Of a DNA stretch of 64,000 bases, positions 27,063 through 33,944 are shown in pieces. The translations under genes and the position numbers were made by a program. The DNA lies in contig CAXPOZ010000004.1 in the NCBI GenBank assembly GCA_964219355.1, positions 372,001 to 436,000 of the forward strand, read 5' to 3'. The DNA is from Parvularcula sp964219355 (GTDB taxonomy: Bacteria; Pseudomonadota; Alphaproteobacteria; Caulobacterales; Parvularculaceae). The notes below the pieces were generated by a model. The model saw only the letters and a list, made by a program, of their open reading frames with translations. It searched no databases and was not told the DNA's origin. Numbering within the stretch: position 1 is the first letter of the stretch; every line of letters starts with the position of its first letter.

Positions 27063-27651
27063 CGTTGAGATCCTCAAGGTCGTCGCGATTATCGACATCA
27101 ATCAGCTCGGACATCTCACTGATCCGGAAACTCTCAGGTAGGCTTGCTATCGTGTCGTCGAGCGCCGTGTCGGTCGACCAAGCGACATCTTCAAAAAGCC
27201 TTGGCGCAGGCCGCCGCCGGGCGAGCCCAATCAGCCAGTAGCCGCCATCATCCGACGGCCCGAAGACCGCATCATCCCGCCCCAGCGCATGGAACGCCTC
27301 ACGGATATGTTCAGGCTCAATCTGCGGGCTGTCCGTGCCGATAATGACCGCCGGCCCCGGCGGCAGATTGTCGAGAACAAAGCCCATCCTTTGGCCAAGA
27401 GAACCTCCCCCTTGCGGCATACGGATCACATCGCGCGGCCAGCACTGATAGCTGTCCTCTGGCCGCGCATTGACGGCTAGCCGTAAATTCCATTCGCGCG
27501 GAACCTGAAGCCGCCGGAGCAGTCGCTCAACGGCATGACGATAGAATTGCGCAGCACCGACCGTGCCGATATCACGGCTGAGGCGGGTCTTCACCCGCCC
27601 CATCAAGGGCGGCTTTGCCATGAGCACGAGATTTTTTCCGTAGGCGCCCAT
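26995..27651 (-). CDS. TIGR04282/DUF2064-type arsenosugar glycosyltransferase
   Basis: 218 aa nucleotidyl/glycosyltransferase-like fold. Seen are LVLMAKPPLMGRVKTRLSRDIG (the K-x-G/P-x-x-KTRL pattern of DUF2064), PAVIIGTDSPQIEPEHI and FGPSDDGGYWLIGL, plus a C-terminal DVDNRDDLEDL. The family is found beside the TIGR04283 glycosyltransferase in gene sets linked to arsenosugar synthesis; biochemical proof of function is thin. The gene starts 80 nt inside the end of its upstream partner and its end overlaps the convergent MATE gene. No arsenic methyltransferase (ArsM) or arsenosugar radical SAM gene is visible in the window. Confidence 0.88.
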   Translation of the reverse strand: MGAYGKNLVLMAKPPLMGRVKTRLSRDIGTVGAAQFYRHAVERLLRRLQVPREWNLRLAVNARPEDSYQCWPRDVIRMPQGGGSLGQRMGFVLDNLPPGPAVIIGTDSPQIEPEHIREAFHALGRDDAVFGPSDDGGYWLIGLARRRPAPRLFEDVAWSTDTALDDTIASLPESFRISEMSELIDVDNRDDLEDLNASWGPMRYGPWRPLPEQSDGAS

Positions 27652-28336
27652 TATATCGCTCCGCCAGTTCTTCGGGGCTCACCCCGGCATGATAGGCGAG
27701 GACGAGCCGTGCATTGCGCAAGACGCGCATCAGATATCCCTCGCGCTCATAGCGCTCTGCGGAGGTCATGGCCACCGCAGGCAGGAGTGAGACGGCAGAC
27801 CGCCCACCCTCACGCAGGATGCGGCGGACGAAATCGAGATCCTCGAATAGCGGGAAGTCTGCAAACCCGCCGAGCCGCTCATAATGACGCCTGCTGATCA
27901 ACAGGCCCTGATCGCCATAGGGCAACCGGAAGATCCGCGAGCGCAGATTGGCGCCAAGGGCAACAAGCCGTGGCTTGAACCCTGACGCGGCAAACCCGAG
28001 CCGGAAGACCGCCGCCTTGCGGTCAAAAGCGCCCGCCATGTGGCGGCCCGCCTCCTCCTCCCAGCCGGGGCTGAGCTCTGTGTCGGCATGAAGAAATAGG
28101 AGCCAGTCTCCGCGCGCAGCTTCCGCGCCGCGGATCAATTGCGCACCCCGTCCTTTCGAGCCGATCAGCACTTTTGCGCCGGACGCTTCGGCGATCTGAG
28201 CCGTTTCATCACAGGAGCCGCCATCGCTGACGATGACTTCGGCGATCATGCCGAGCCGGTTCGCCTCGAGCAGGCTTTCGAGCGTGGCGCCAAGGCCGGG
28301 GGCCGCATTGAGCGTGGGAATGATGACAGAAATCAT
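27572..28336 (-). CDS. TIGR04283-type arsenosugar glycosyltransferase (GT-A fold)
   Basis: 254 aa. The GT2-like start ISVIIPTLNAAPGLGATLESL, VSDGGSCDETAQIA and the DxD-containing LLFLHADTELSPGW give the nucleotide-sugar binding core. YGDQGLLISRRHYERLGGF and FPLFEDLDFVRRI form the acceptor side. It has no membrane helices. It pairs with the DUF2064 gene, with an 80-nt overlap of reading frames, indicating a tightly coupled pair. The assigned pathway (arsenosugar or a related glycosylated metabolite) comes from family naming, not from neighbours here. Confidence 0.88.
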   Translation of the reverse strand: MISVIIPTLNAAPGLGATLESLLEANRLGMIAEVIVSDGGSCDETAQIAEASGAKVLIGSKGRGAQLIRGAEAARGDWLLFLHADTELSPGWEEEAGRHMAGAFDRKAAVFRLGFAASGFKPRLVALGANLRSRIFRLPYGDQGLLISRRHYERLGGFADFPLFEDLDFVRRILREGGRSAVSLLPAVAMTSAERYEREGYLMRVLRNARLVLAYHAGVSPEELAERYNGRLRKKSRAHGKAALDGAGEDPPQP

Positions 28337-28432
28337 GTCCCTTCATTCGTAGCCCGCGCCGCGAAAGTGACACAAGCCAATGCTGATAAAATGTTCTTGA
28401 TTTGTTCCGATCCTTAGGGCTAGGTGCCAGAC

Positions 28433-29533
28433 ATGGCCCGCGCCGTGTCCCCTCCCTTCCAGCCCAACCGTCCAACCGCCGGGCGGGGACGCGGCGCGCG
28501 GTCAAACCAGACCGGCCGCTATGAAAAGGAGACCCGCGAGGACTTTGACGATGGCTGGTCGGATGAGCCGCCAGAGGAGCACAAGACCGAGATCATTTTT
28601 GACCGGACACGGAGGATCATCAACTATATCTCCAGTCCCTATGTGCCCATGGATCGCTCGATCAATCCCTATCGGGGCTGCGAGCATGGCTGCATCTATT
28701 GTTTTGCCCGGCCCTCTCACGCCTATCTGGGGATGTCGCCGGGGCTCGATTTCGAAACCAGGATTCTGGTGAAACCGGAAGCTGCCCCCCTTCTCCGGCG
28801 GGAGCTGTCGTCCCGGCACTATAACCCCCACGCCATTGCGCTGGGCACCAATACCGACCCCTATCAGCCCGCGGAGCGAAAGCTCCGTATCATGCGCCAG
28901 ATCCTCGAAGTCCTTGCCGAGTTCAATCATCCGGTGACGATCCTGACCAAGTCGGATCTCATCACCCGCGACATCGATATCCTTGCGCCGATGGCGGAGA
29001 AAGGCCTTGCCCGCGCCATGATCTCGGTGACGACCATGGACCCCAAACTTGCCCGCACGATGGAGCCGCGCGTGCCGCGCCCGGACAAGCGCTTTGCGGC
29101 GATGAAGGCCCTTGCCGAGGCGGGCATCCCGACCGGCACCATGCAGGGGCCGATGATCCCCGGATTGTCCGATCACGAATTAGAAGGGCTGATGGAACAT
29201 GCTGCCGAACAGGGCGCAAGCTATGCGGCCTATACGCTCCTGCGCCTGCCGCTGGAGGTCGCGCCTCTGTTCAAGGAATGGCTTGAGACCTTCTGCCCCG
29301 ACCGCGCGCCGCGCGTCCTCAATCTCATGAAGGCGATCAATGGCGGCAAGCTCTATGACGTGAACTGGTCGCGCGGCGACGGCCCGCGCCATGAGATCAA
29401 TCAGCTTCTCGCCCGCCGTTTCCAGAAGGCCTGCCGGAAGCTTGGCTTCACGACCCCGCCGCCCATGCGCATTGACCGCTTCCGCGTGCCGGTGAAACCG
29501 AATGCGCAAGGCGATCTTTTCGGCAAAGGCTGA
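28433..29533 (+). CDS. PA0069-family radical SAM protein (SplB-like)
   Basis: About 366 aa. The iron-sulfur cluster motif C-x3-C-x2-C is seen as C83, C87 and C90 in YRGCEHGCIYCF. The GTNTDPYQPAERKL and VTILTKSDLITRDIDIL stretches are typical of the PA0069 subgroup, related to spore photoproduct lyase SplB. The reaction of PA0069 proteins is unknown. The N-terminal 50 residues are basic then acidic and probably unstructured. The ATG at 28433 is preferred to an in-frame GTG at 28424. rnhB and ccrM follow in the same direction. Confidence 0.9.
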   Translation: MARAVSPPFQPNRPTAGRGRGARSNQTGRYEKETREDFDDGWSDEPPEEHKTEIIFDRTRRIINYISSPYVPMDRSINPYRGCEHGCIYCFARPSHAYLGMSPGLDFETRILVKPEAAPLLRRELSSRHYNPHAIALGTNTDPYQPAERKLRIMRQILEVLAEFNHPVTILTKSDLITRDIDILAPMAEKGLARAMISVTTMDPKLARTMEPRVPRPDKRFAAMKALAEAGIPTGTMQGPMIPGLSDHELEGLMEHAAEQGASYAAYTLLRLPLEVAPLFKEWLETFCPDRAPRVLNLMKAINGGKLYDVNWSRGDGPRHEINQLLARRFQKACRKLGFTTPPPMRIDRFRVPVKPNAQGDLFGKG

Positions 29534-29564
29534 GGCAAAAACGGAATCGGTCTATGGTACCGCC

Positions 29565-30209
29565 ATGGCCGTGCCCGTTCCGACATATGACATCGAAGAG
29601 CAGATGAGCGCGGGGCTTTCGGGGCCCGTCGCCGGTGTCGATGAAGCAGGCCGCGGCGCCTGGGCCGGACCGGTGCTGGCCGCTGCCGTCATCCTCAATC
29701 CCGACTGCATCCCTACGGGCCTGCGCGATTCAAAGACCCTCTCCGAGCCCCGCCGCGAGGAGCTTGCCCGCGCGATCTGGACCTGTGCTCGTGTCGGCGT
29801 CGGGGTCGGCAGCGTTGAGGAAATCGACCGCATCGGGGTCGGCAAGGCGAACTATCTTGCCATGCAGCGGGCCGTTGCCGCCCTGCCCATTCGCCCCAAA
29901 GGCGCTCTTATCGATGGGCTCTACGCGCCGATCCTCCCCGATTGCGAGGCCGTGACCGTGGTCAAGGGCGATGCCAAATCGCTCTCCATCGCTGCCGCCT
30001 CGATCATCGCAAAGGTGACCCGCGACCGCATCATGCATGGCCTCGATCATGACTTCCCCGCCTATGGCTGGGCAAAGAACAAGGGCTATGGCGGTGCGGC
30101 CATGCATCGCGATGCGCTCGAGAAAAGCGGGGTCACCCCGCATCACCGCCGCTCCTTTGCGCCAATTGCAAAGCTCTGTGCGGAAAATGGCGAGCCCGCC
30201 TTCGCCTGA
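29565..30209 (+). CDS. rnhB: Ribonuclease HII
   Basis: About 214 aa, the usual length. It cuts RNA in RNA-DNA hybrids and removes misincorporated ribonucleotides from DNA. The catalytic acidic residues are visible: D26 and E27 in GVDEAGRGAWAGP, and D117 in IDGLYAP, with the following KVTRDRIM helix supplying the fourth. GYGGAAMHRDAL and HHRRSFAPI end the core. The ATG at 29565 (MAVPVPTYD) gives normal length; a longer frame overlaps the upstream gene. It lies 31 nt after the radical SAM gene and just before ccrM. Confidence 0.95.
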   Translation: MAVPVPTYDIEEQMSAGLSGPVAGVDEAGRGAWAGPVLAAAVILNPDCIPTGLRDSKTLSEPRREELARAIWTCARVGVGVGSVEEIDRIGVGKANYLAMQRAVAALPIRPKGALIDGLYAPILPDCEAVTVVKGDAKSLSIAAASIIAKVTRDRIMHGLDHDFPAYGWAKNKGYGGAAMHRDALEKSGVTPHHRRSFAPIAKLCAENGEPAFA

Positions 30210-30223
30210 CATAGAGTCAGAGC

Positions 30224-30272
30224 ACGGATCTTTACTCTTTCTTCAAGTTCGTTAACGGACGAATCTTTACTC
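30224..30272 (+). promoter_or_regulatory. Direct repeats and GAnTC site in the ccrM upstream region
   Basis: The 14-mer ACGGATCTTTACTC (30224-30237) recurs as ACGAATCTTTACTC (30259-30272), with one mismatch and a 35-nt period. The second copy contains GAATC, a CcrM target; a GAGTC target lies just upstream (30214-30218) and a GTTAAC half-site at 30251-30256. The layout suggests a regulator-binding region controlling ccrM, with methylation feedback possible. Confidence 0.5.
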
Positions 30273-30326
30273 ATCATTCATCATCATGAGCGCTTTATGC
30301 ACTCAACAGATGCTGGTGAGGGCCCG

Positions 30327-31400
30327 ATGATAGAGCTGAAGAAAGACGTGATCCTGAAAGGCGACTCCATCGAGCGCCTGAAAAAGTTGCCCGATGCCTG
30401 CGCCGATCTCGTCTTCGCGGACCCGCCTTATAATCTGCAACTCGCAGGCGGCCTTACCCGTCCGAACCAGACCCATGTCGATGGCGTCACCGATGACTGG
30501 GACCAGTTCTCGTCGTTTGCAGCCTATGATGAGTTCTGCCGCGCCTGGCTCGCCGAATGCCGCCGCATCCTCAAACCCGATGGCGCGCTCTGGGTGATCG
30601 GTTCCTATCACAACATTTTCCGCCTCGGCACGGCGATTCAGGATCTCGGCTTCTGGATCCAGAATGATGTCGTCTGGGTGAAGACGAACCCGATGCCGAA
30701 TTTCAAGGGCACGCGTCTGACCAATGCGCATGAGACCCTGATCTGGGCGGCGCGCGACCAGAAATCCCGCCCCACCTTCAACTATCATTCCCTCAAAGCC
30801 GGTAATGACGACGTCCAGCTCCGTAGCGACTGGACCTTCCCGCTCTGCACGGGCCGTGAGCGGCTGAAGGATGACGGCAAAAAGCTCCACCCGACGCAGA
30901 AGCCCGAAGCTCTCCTTCACCGGATCATTCTGGGCACGACCAATCCAGGCGATCTGATCGTCGATCCGTTCTTTGGGACCGGCACGACAGGCGCCGTCGC
31001 CAAACGTCTGGGCCGTCACTTTATCGGCATCGATCAGGATGCGGGCTATATCACTGCCGCCAAGAAACGCATCAAAGCAGTTTCTCCGCTCCGCGAGGAA
31101 GACGCCGTCGCACTTCCCAGCCCGCGCAAGCAGCCACGTATTGCCTTCGGCCAGCTGATCGAATCCGGCCTCCTCTCCCCCGGCACCAAGCTTTACTGCC
31201 CCAAGAAACGCCATGTCGCGCGGATCAAGGCGGACGGCTCTGTTGCCGCCGACACCGCCTCAGGCTCGATCCACAAGGTCGGCGCAAGCGTCCAGAATGC
31301 TCCCTCCTGCAATGGATGGACCTTCTGGCACTATGAAGCCGCCGGCAAGCTCCAGCCGATCGACTCGCTTCGGTCAATGATCCGTCAGGGAATGAACTAA
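30327..31400 (+). CDS. ccrM: Cell-cycle DNA adenine methyltransferase CcrM (GAnTC)
   Basis: About 357 aa, equal to the length of Caulobacter CcrM. It methylates adenine in GAnTC late in the cell cycle. The beta-class order is seen: catalytic DPPYNLQL (32-39) near the N-terminus and the SAM-binding DPFFGTGTTGAVAKRLGR (213-230) later. The C-terminal extension, with GLLSPGTKLYCPKKRHVARIKADG and NGWTFWHYE, is the part that contributes to DNA recognition in CcrM. The ATG at 30327 has GTGAGG upstream and gives the family N-terminus MIELKKDVIL; an ATG at 30297 has no ribosome-binding site. The stop overlaps mutY's stop by four bases (convergent). Confidence 0.95.
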   Translation: MIELKKDVILKGDSIERLKKLPDACADLVFADPPYNLQLAGGLTRPNQTHVDGVTDDWDQFSSFAAYDEFCRAWLAECRRILKPDGALWVIGSYHNIFRLGTAIQDLGFWIQNDVVWVKTNPMPNFKGTRLTNAHETLIWAARDQKSRPTFNYHSLKAGNDDVQLRSDWTFPLCTGRERLKDDGKKLHPTQKPEALLHRIILGTTNPGDLIVDPFFGTGTTGAVAKRLGRHFIGIDQDAGYITAAKKRIKAVSPLREEDAVALPSPRKQPRIAFGQLIESGLLSPGTKLYCPKKRHVARIKADGSVAADTASGSIHKVGASVQNAPSCNGWTFWHYEAAGKLQPIDSLRSMIRQGMN

Positions 31401-32410
31401 GCCGCCACCTTCACCGCTTTCCTGAACACTGTCGGCAGGGTCTCAAGATCCGCTGTCCAGAAGAGGCCCTCCGGGGCCTCTTTTGTGTTGGCGGTCATCA
31501 CCGTCAGTATCAGGTGGAAATGGGTGAGTGTGTGCTCCGCCGTCCCTGCTTCCCGCCAGCGGGCTTTGACGGGCGGCGCGGCTTTGGGTGCCTCTCCTTC
31601 CGCCCACGCCCCGCCGGGCAGGCCCGCCATACCGCCAAACAACCCTTTGGCCGGGCGTCGTTCAGTCAGCACCGCCCCATCCTCGCGCAGTCCCACATAA
31701 ACGACGCCATGGCGGACTGGCCTCGCCTTCTTTGCAGGCTTGACCGGTAGCCCATCCTGCACACCTGCGGCGCGCGCTCTGCAAAATTCCGCTACCGGAC
31801 AAAGAAGACAGTCAGGGTTCCGGGGCCGACAGACCCCCGCACCCAGATCCATCAGCCCTTGGGCATAATCCCCCGCCCGCTGATCAGGTGTCCGCTCAGC
31901 GGCTGACGCCCTGATCTCCGCTTTCGCCTCGCGGATGGGCCGGGCGATATTCTCAATGCGCACCATCACCCGGTCGATATTCCCGTCGATCACTACGGCG
32001 GGGTGGTCAAAGGCGATCGCCGCAATCGCGGCGGCGGTATATGGACCGATCCCCGGCAGGCTGATCAGCCCTTCTTCCGTATCGGGAAAAACCCCGCCCA
32101 GCTCATCCGCCACGACCTTCGCGCAGGCATGAAGGTTCCGCGCCCGGGCGTAATAGCCAAGCCCGGCCCACTCCCCCAGCACATCCTCAAGCGGTGCGGC
32201 GGCCAGCGCTGCCACATCCGGCCAGCGAGAAAGGAAGGCTTCGAACCGGGGCGTCACGGTCGCGACCGTGGTCTGTTGCAGCATCACCTCGGAGAGCCAG
32301 ACGCGGTAGGGATCGGGCCGCGCGCCCGCCGCCCTCGCCTTGGGGCCTACCCGCCAGGGCAGATCGCGCGCATGGGCGTCATACCAGTCGAGCAGACGAC
32401 TGGAGAACAT
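31397..32410 (-). CDS. mutY: A/G-specific adenine glycosylase
   Basis: About 337 aa. It removes adenine mispaired with 8-oxoguanine. Seen are the catalytic Glu region WLSEVMLQQTTVATV, the helix-hairpin-helix LPGIGPYTAAAIAAIAF, the catalytic Asp in VIDGNIDRV, and the 4Fe-4S ligands spaced C-x6-C-x2-C-x5-C in CRPRNPDCLLCPVAEFC. The C-terminus (about 225-337) is the NUDIX-like 8-oxoG recognition domain. The ATG at 32410 gives MFSSRLLDWYDAHARDLPW, the normal MutY start; the frame stays open further upstream but reads as non-coding. It is divergent from the DUF721 gene. Confidence 0.94.
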   Translation of the reverse strand: MFSSRLLDWYDAHARDLPWRVGPKARAAGARPDPYRVWLSEVMLQQTTVATVTPRFEAFLSRWPDVAALAAAPLEDVLGEWAGLGYYARARNLHACAKVVADELGGVFPDTEEGLISLPGIGPYTAAAIAAIAFDHPAVVIDGNIDRVMVRIENIARPIREAKAEIRASAAERTPDQRAGDYAQGLMDLGAGVCRPRNPDCLLCPVAEFCRARAAGVQDGLPVKPAKKARPVRHGVVYVGLREDGAVLTERRPAKGLFGGMAGLPGGAWAEGEAPKAAPPVKARWREAGTAEHTLTHFHLILTVMTANTKEAPEGLFWTADLETLPTVFRKAVKVAA

Positions 32411-32473
32411 CTCATTGCGGGCCGCGCCGCGCTTCGCCACACTGGCCTCCTGAAACGCTAAAAAGGTGAAGAC

Positions 32474-32998
32474 GTGCTCCCACCTCGGTCCGAGCTTCCC
32501 GTCAAGACAAGAGCCCCGCGCCGGGCTGCGCCTGTCATCGCCAAGCCGGTCATGACGACGCTCGCCGCGCTCGCCCGTAAGACCGGCGCCCTCGACCCGG
32601 CTGTTATCGAGCATTGGGGCGAGATTGTCGGCCCGGAATTCGAGAAACTCTGCCGCCCGGTGCGCATCCGCCGCCAGAAAAATGCCGAAACACTTGTGAT
32701 TGCCGTCTCAAGCGGCGCGGCGGCCATGCGAGTGCAATATGCCGAGGCCGAGATCCTCGCCCGCGCCAAACTGCATCTGGGGCGTCAGGGTATCAGAAAA
32801 ATCGCTATCGAGCAGACCGGCATGAAATCAAAGGGCCCGCGCTGGAAAACCCGCCATTTCGGGGAGCCCGCACAGACAACTGTCCAGGCGCCCGGCGTCC
32901 CCAGAGGCCAAGCGCCAGCCAAAGCAGAGCGCCCTGCAGAGACCCTTGATGAGGCGCTCGACCGGCTCCGGCTGAGCGTCAATCGGCGGCAGCGATAG
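32474..32998 (+). CDS. DUF721 (DciA-like) protein
   Basis: 174 aa. The DUF721 core is seen as WGEIVGPEFEKLCRPVRI, then VSSGAAAMRVQYAEAEILARAKLHLG and IRKIAI. DciA proteins of this family load the replicative helicase DnaB in bacteria that lack DnaC/DnaI-type loaders, which includes most alphaproteobacteria. A disordered C-terminal tail (about 115-174) is rich in Ala, Pro and charged residues. The GTG at 32474 with AAAAGGTGAAGAC just before it is the best start. The gene lies 63 nt from divergent mutY and upstream of the DsbA-like and smc genes, a common alphaproteobacterial order. Confidence 0.85.
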   Translation: MLPPRSELPVKTRAPRRAAPVIAKPVMTTLAALARKTGALDPAVIEHWGEIVGPEFEKLCRPVRIRRQKNAETLVIAVSSGAAAMRVQYAEAEILARAKLHLGRQGIRKIAIEQTGMKSKGPRWKTRHFGEPAQTTVQAPGVPRGQAPAKAERPAETLDEALDRLRLSVNRRQR

Positions 32999-33087
32999 AT
33001 TCGCAACAAAACGCTCACTTGCCTCTTTGGCCATGTTCGGCGAGTGTCCGCCCCGTGGATCCAACAAGACCAAAAAGGTTAACGCTC

Positions 33088-33834
33088 ATGACCCGATTTC
33101 TTGCTCTTCTGAGCCTTTCCACCCTAGCGCTTGCGGCCTGTGGCGGCGGAAATGATGAAACCGCGGAACCTGATGCATCCGCAAATGCCGTTTTTGACTC
33201 CGAGACGACTGTCGATACTGACGCGATGGCAGAGGCTGCAGAAGAAAAAGATGCACCCAAATCCGTGCCGGCGCCTGAAGGCAGCAAGGCGGGTGATGCA
33301 ATGATCCTTGGCGCGGAGGACGCGCCCCTGACGATCGTTGAATATGCCTCTTCGACCTGCCCGGCCTGTGCGGCGTTCCACTCTCAGGTCTTCCCGAAGA
33401 TCAAGGAAGAGTACATCGACACCGGCAAAGTCCGCTTTGAATATCGCGAATTCCCGACCAACCCGCAGAACCTGGCTTATGCAGGCTTCTATCTCGCCCG
33501 CTGTGCAGCGACCGATCGCGGCGCACCCGCTTATTTTGCCATGCTCGACACGCTTTATGAGCGTCAGCGCGAATGGGCATACGGCCCCAATCCGGGTCCA
33601 GTCCTTGAAAGCATTGCCTCTCAGGCCGGCATCGACCGTGAGGGCCTTCAATCCTGTCTTTATCGCGAAGATGTGAAAGCGGCGGTCAAAGCCAACGTCA
33701 TGCGCGGGCTGGAAGACGACAATGTTCGCCAGACGCCCACTTTCATGATTGATGGCAAGGAAGTCGATTGGGGCCGCTCTGAAGAGGGCATGATGGCCAT
33801 GATCGACAGTGAGCTGGCAAAACGCGCCCAGTAA
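33088..33834 (+). CDS. DsbA-family thiol oxidoreductase, lipoprotein
   Basis: 248 aa. The leader MTRFLALLSLSTLALAAC ends in a lipobox (C18), so the mature protein is membrane-anchored. After an acidic linker of about 50 residues comes a thioredoxin-fold domain with the redox motif CPAC (C91, C94) and the cis-proline segment RQTPTFMIDGKEVDWG. It resembles the BdbD/DsbA group, which oxidises or shuffles disulfides in exported proteins. A further Cys pair (ARCAATD, QSCLYR) lies in the helical insert. The ATG at 33088 is preceded by AAAAGG. It lies between the DciA-like gene and smc. Confidence 0.92.
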   Translation: MTRFLALLSLSTLALAACGGGNDETAEPDASANAVFDSETTVDTDAMAEAAEEKDAPKSVPAPEGSKAGDAMILGAEDAPLTIVEYASSTCPACAAFHSQVFPKIKEEYIDTGKVRFEYREFPTNPQNLAYAGFYLARCAATDRGAPAYFAMLDTLYERQREWAYGPNPGPVLESIASQAGIDREGLQSCLYREDVKAAVKANVMRGLEDDNVRQTPTFMIDGKEVDWGRSEEGMMAMIDSELAKRAQ

Positions 33835-33885
33835 GACGGCGCTTGCCCCGGCAGAAGGAATCGCCGCACCGAAGGGCGTTAGGTT

Positions 33886-33918
33886 TCTGTTAACCTTTCC
33901 AACCAAAGGGTTAACAGA
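33886..33918. promoter_or_regulatory. Perfect inverted repeat in the smc upstream region
   Basis: TCTGTTAACC (33886-33895) and GGTTAACAGA (33909-33918) form a perfect 10-bp dyad with a 13-nt centre, ending 26 nt before the smc start codon. No T run follows, so an operator or mRNA structure is likelier than a terminator. The TTAAC half-sites recall CtrA boxes, but their spacing is 17 nt, not 7. Confidence 0.45.
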
Positions 33919-33944
33919 CGCCGCGTAGTCGCTAAGGGCGGGTC

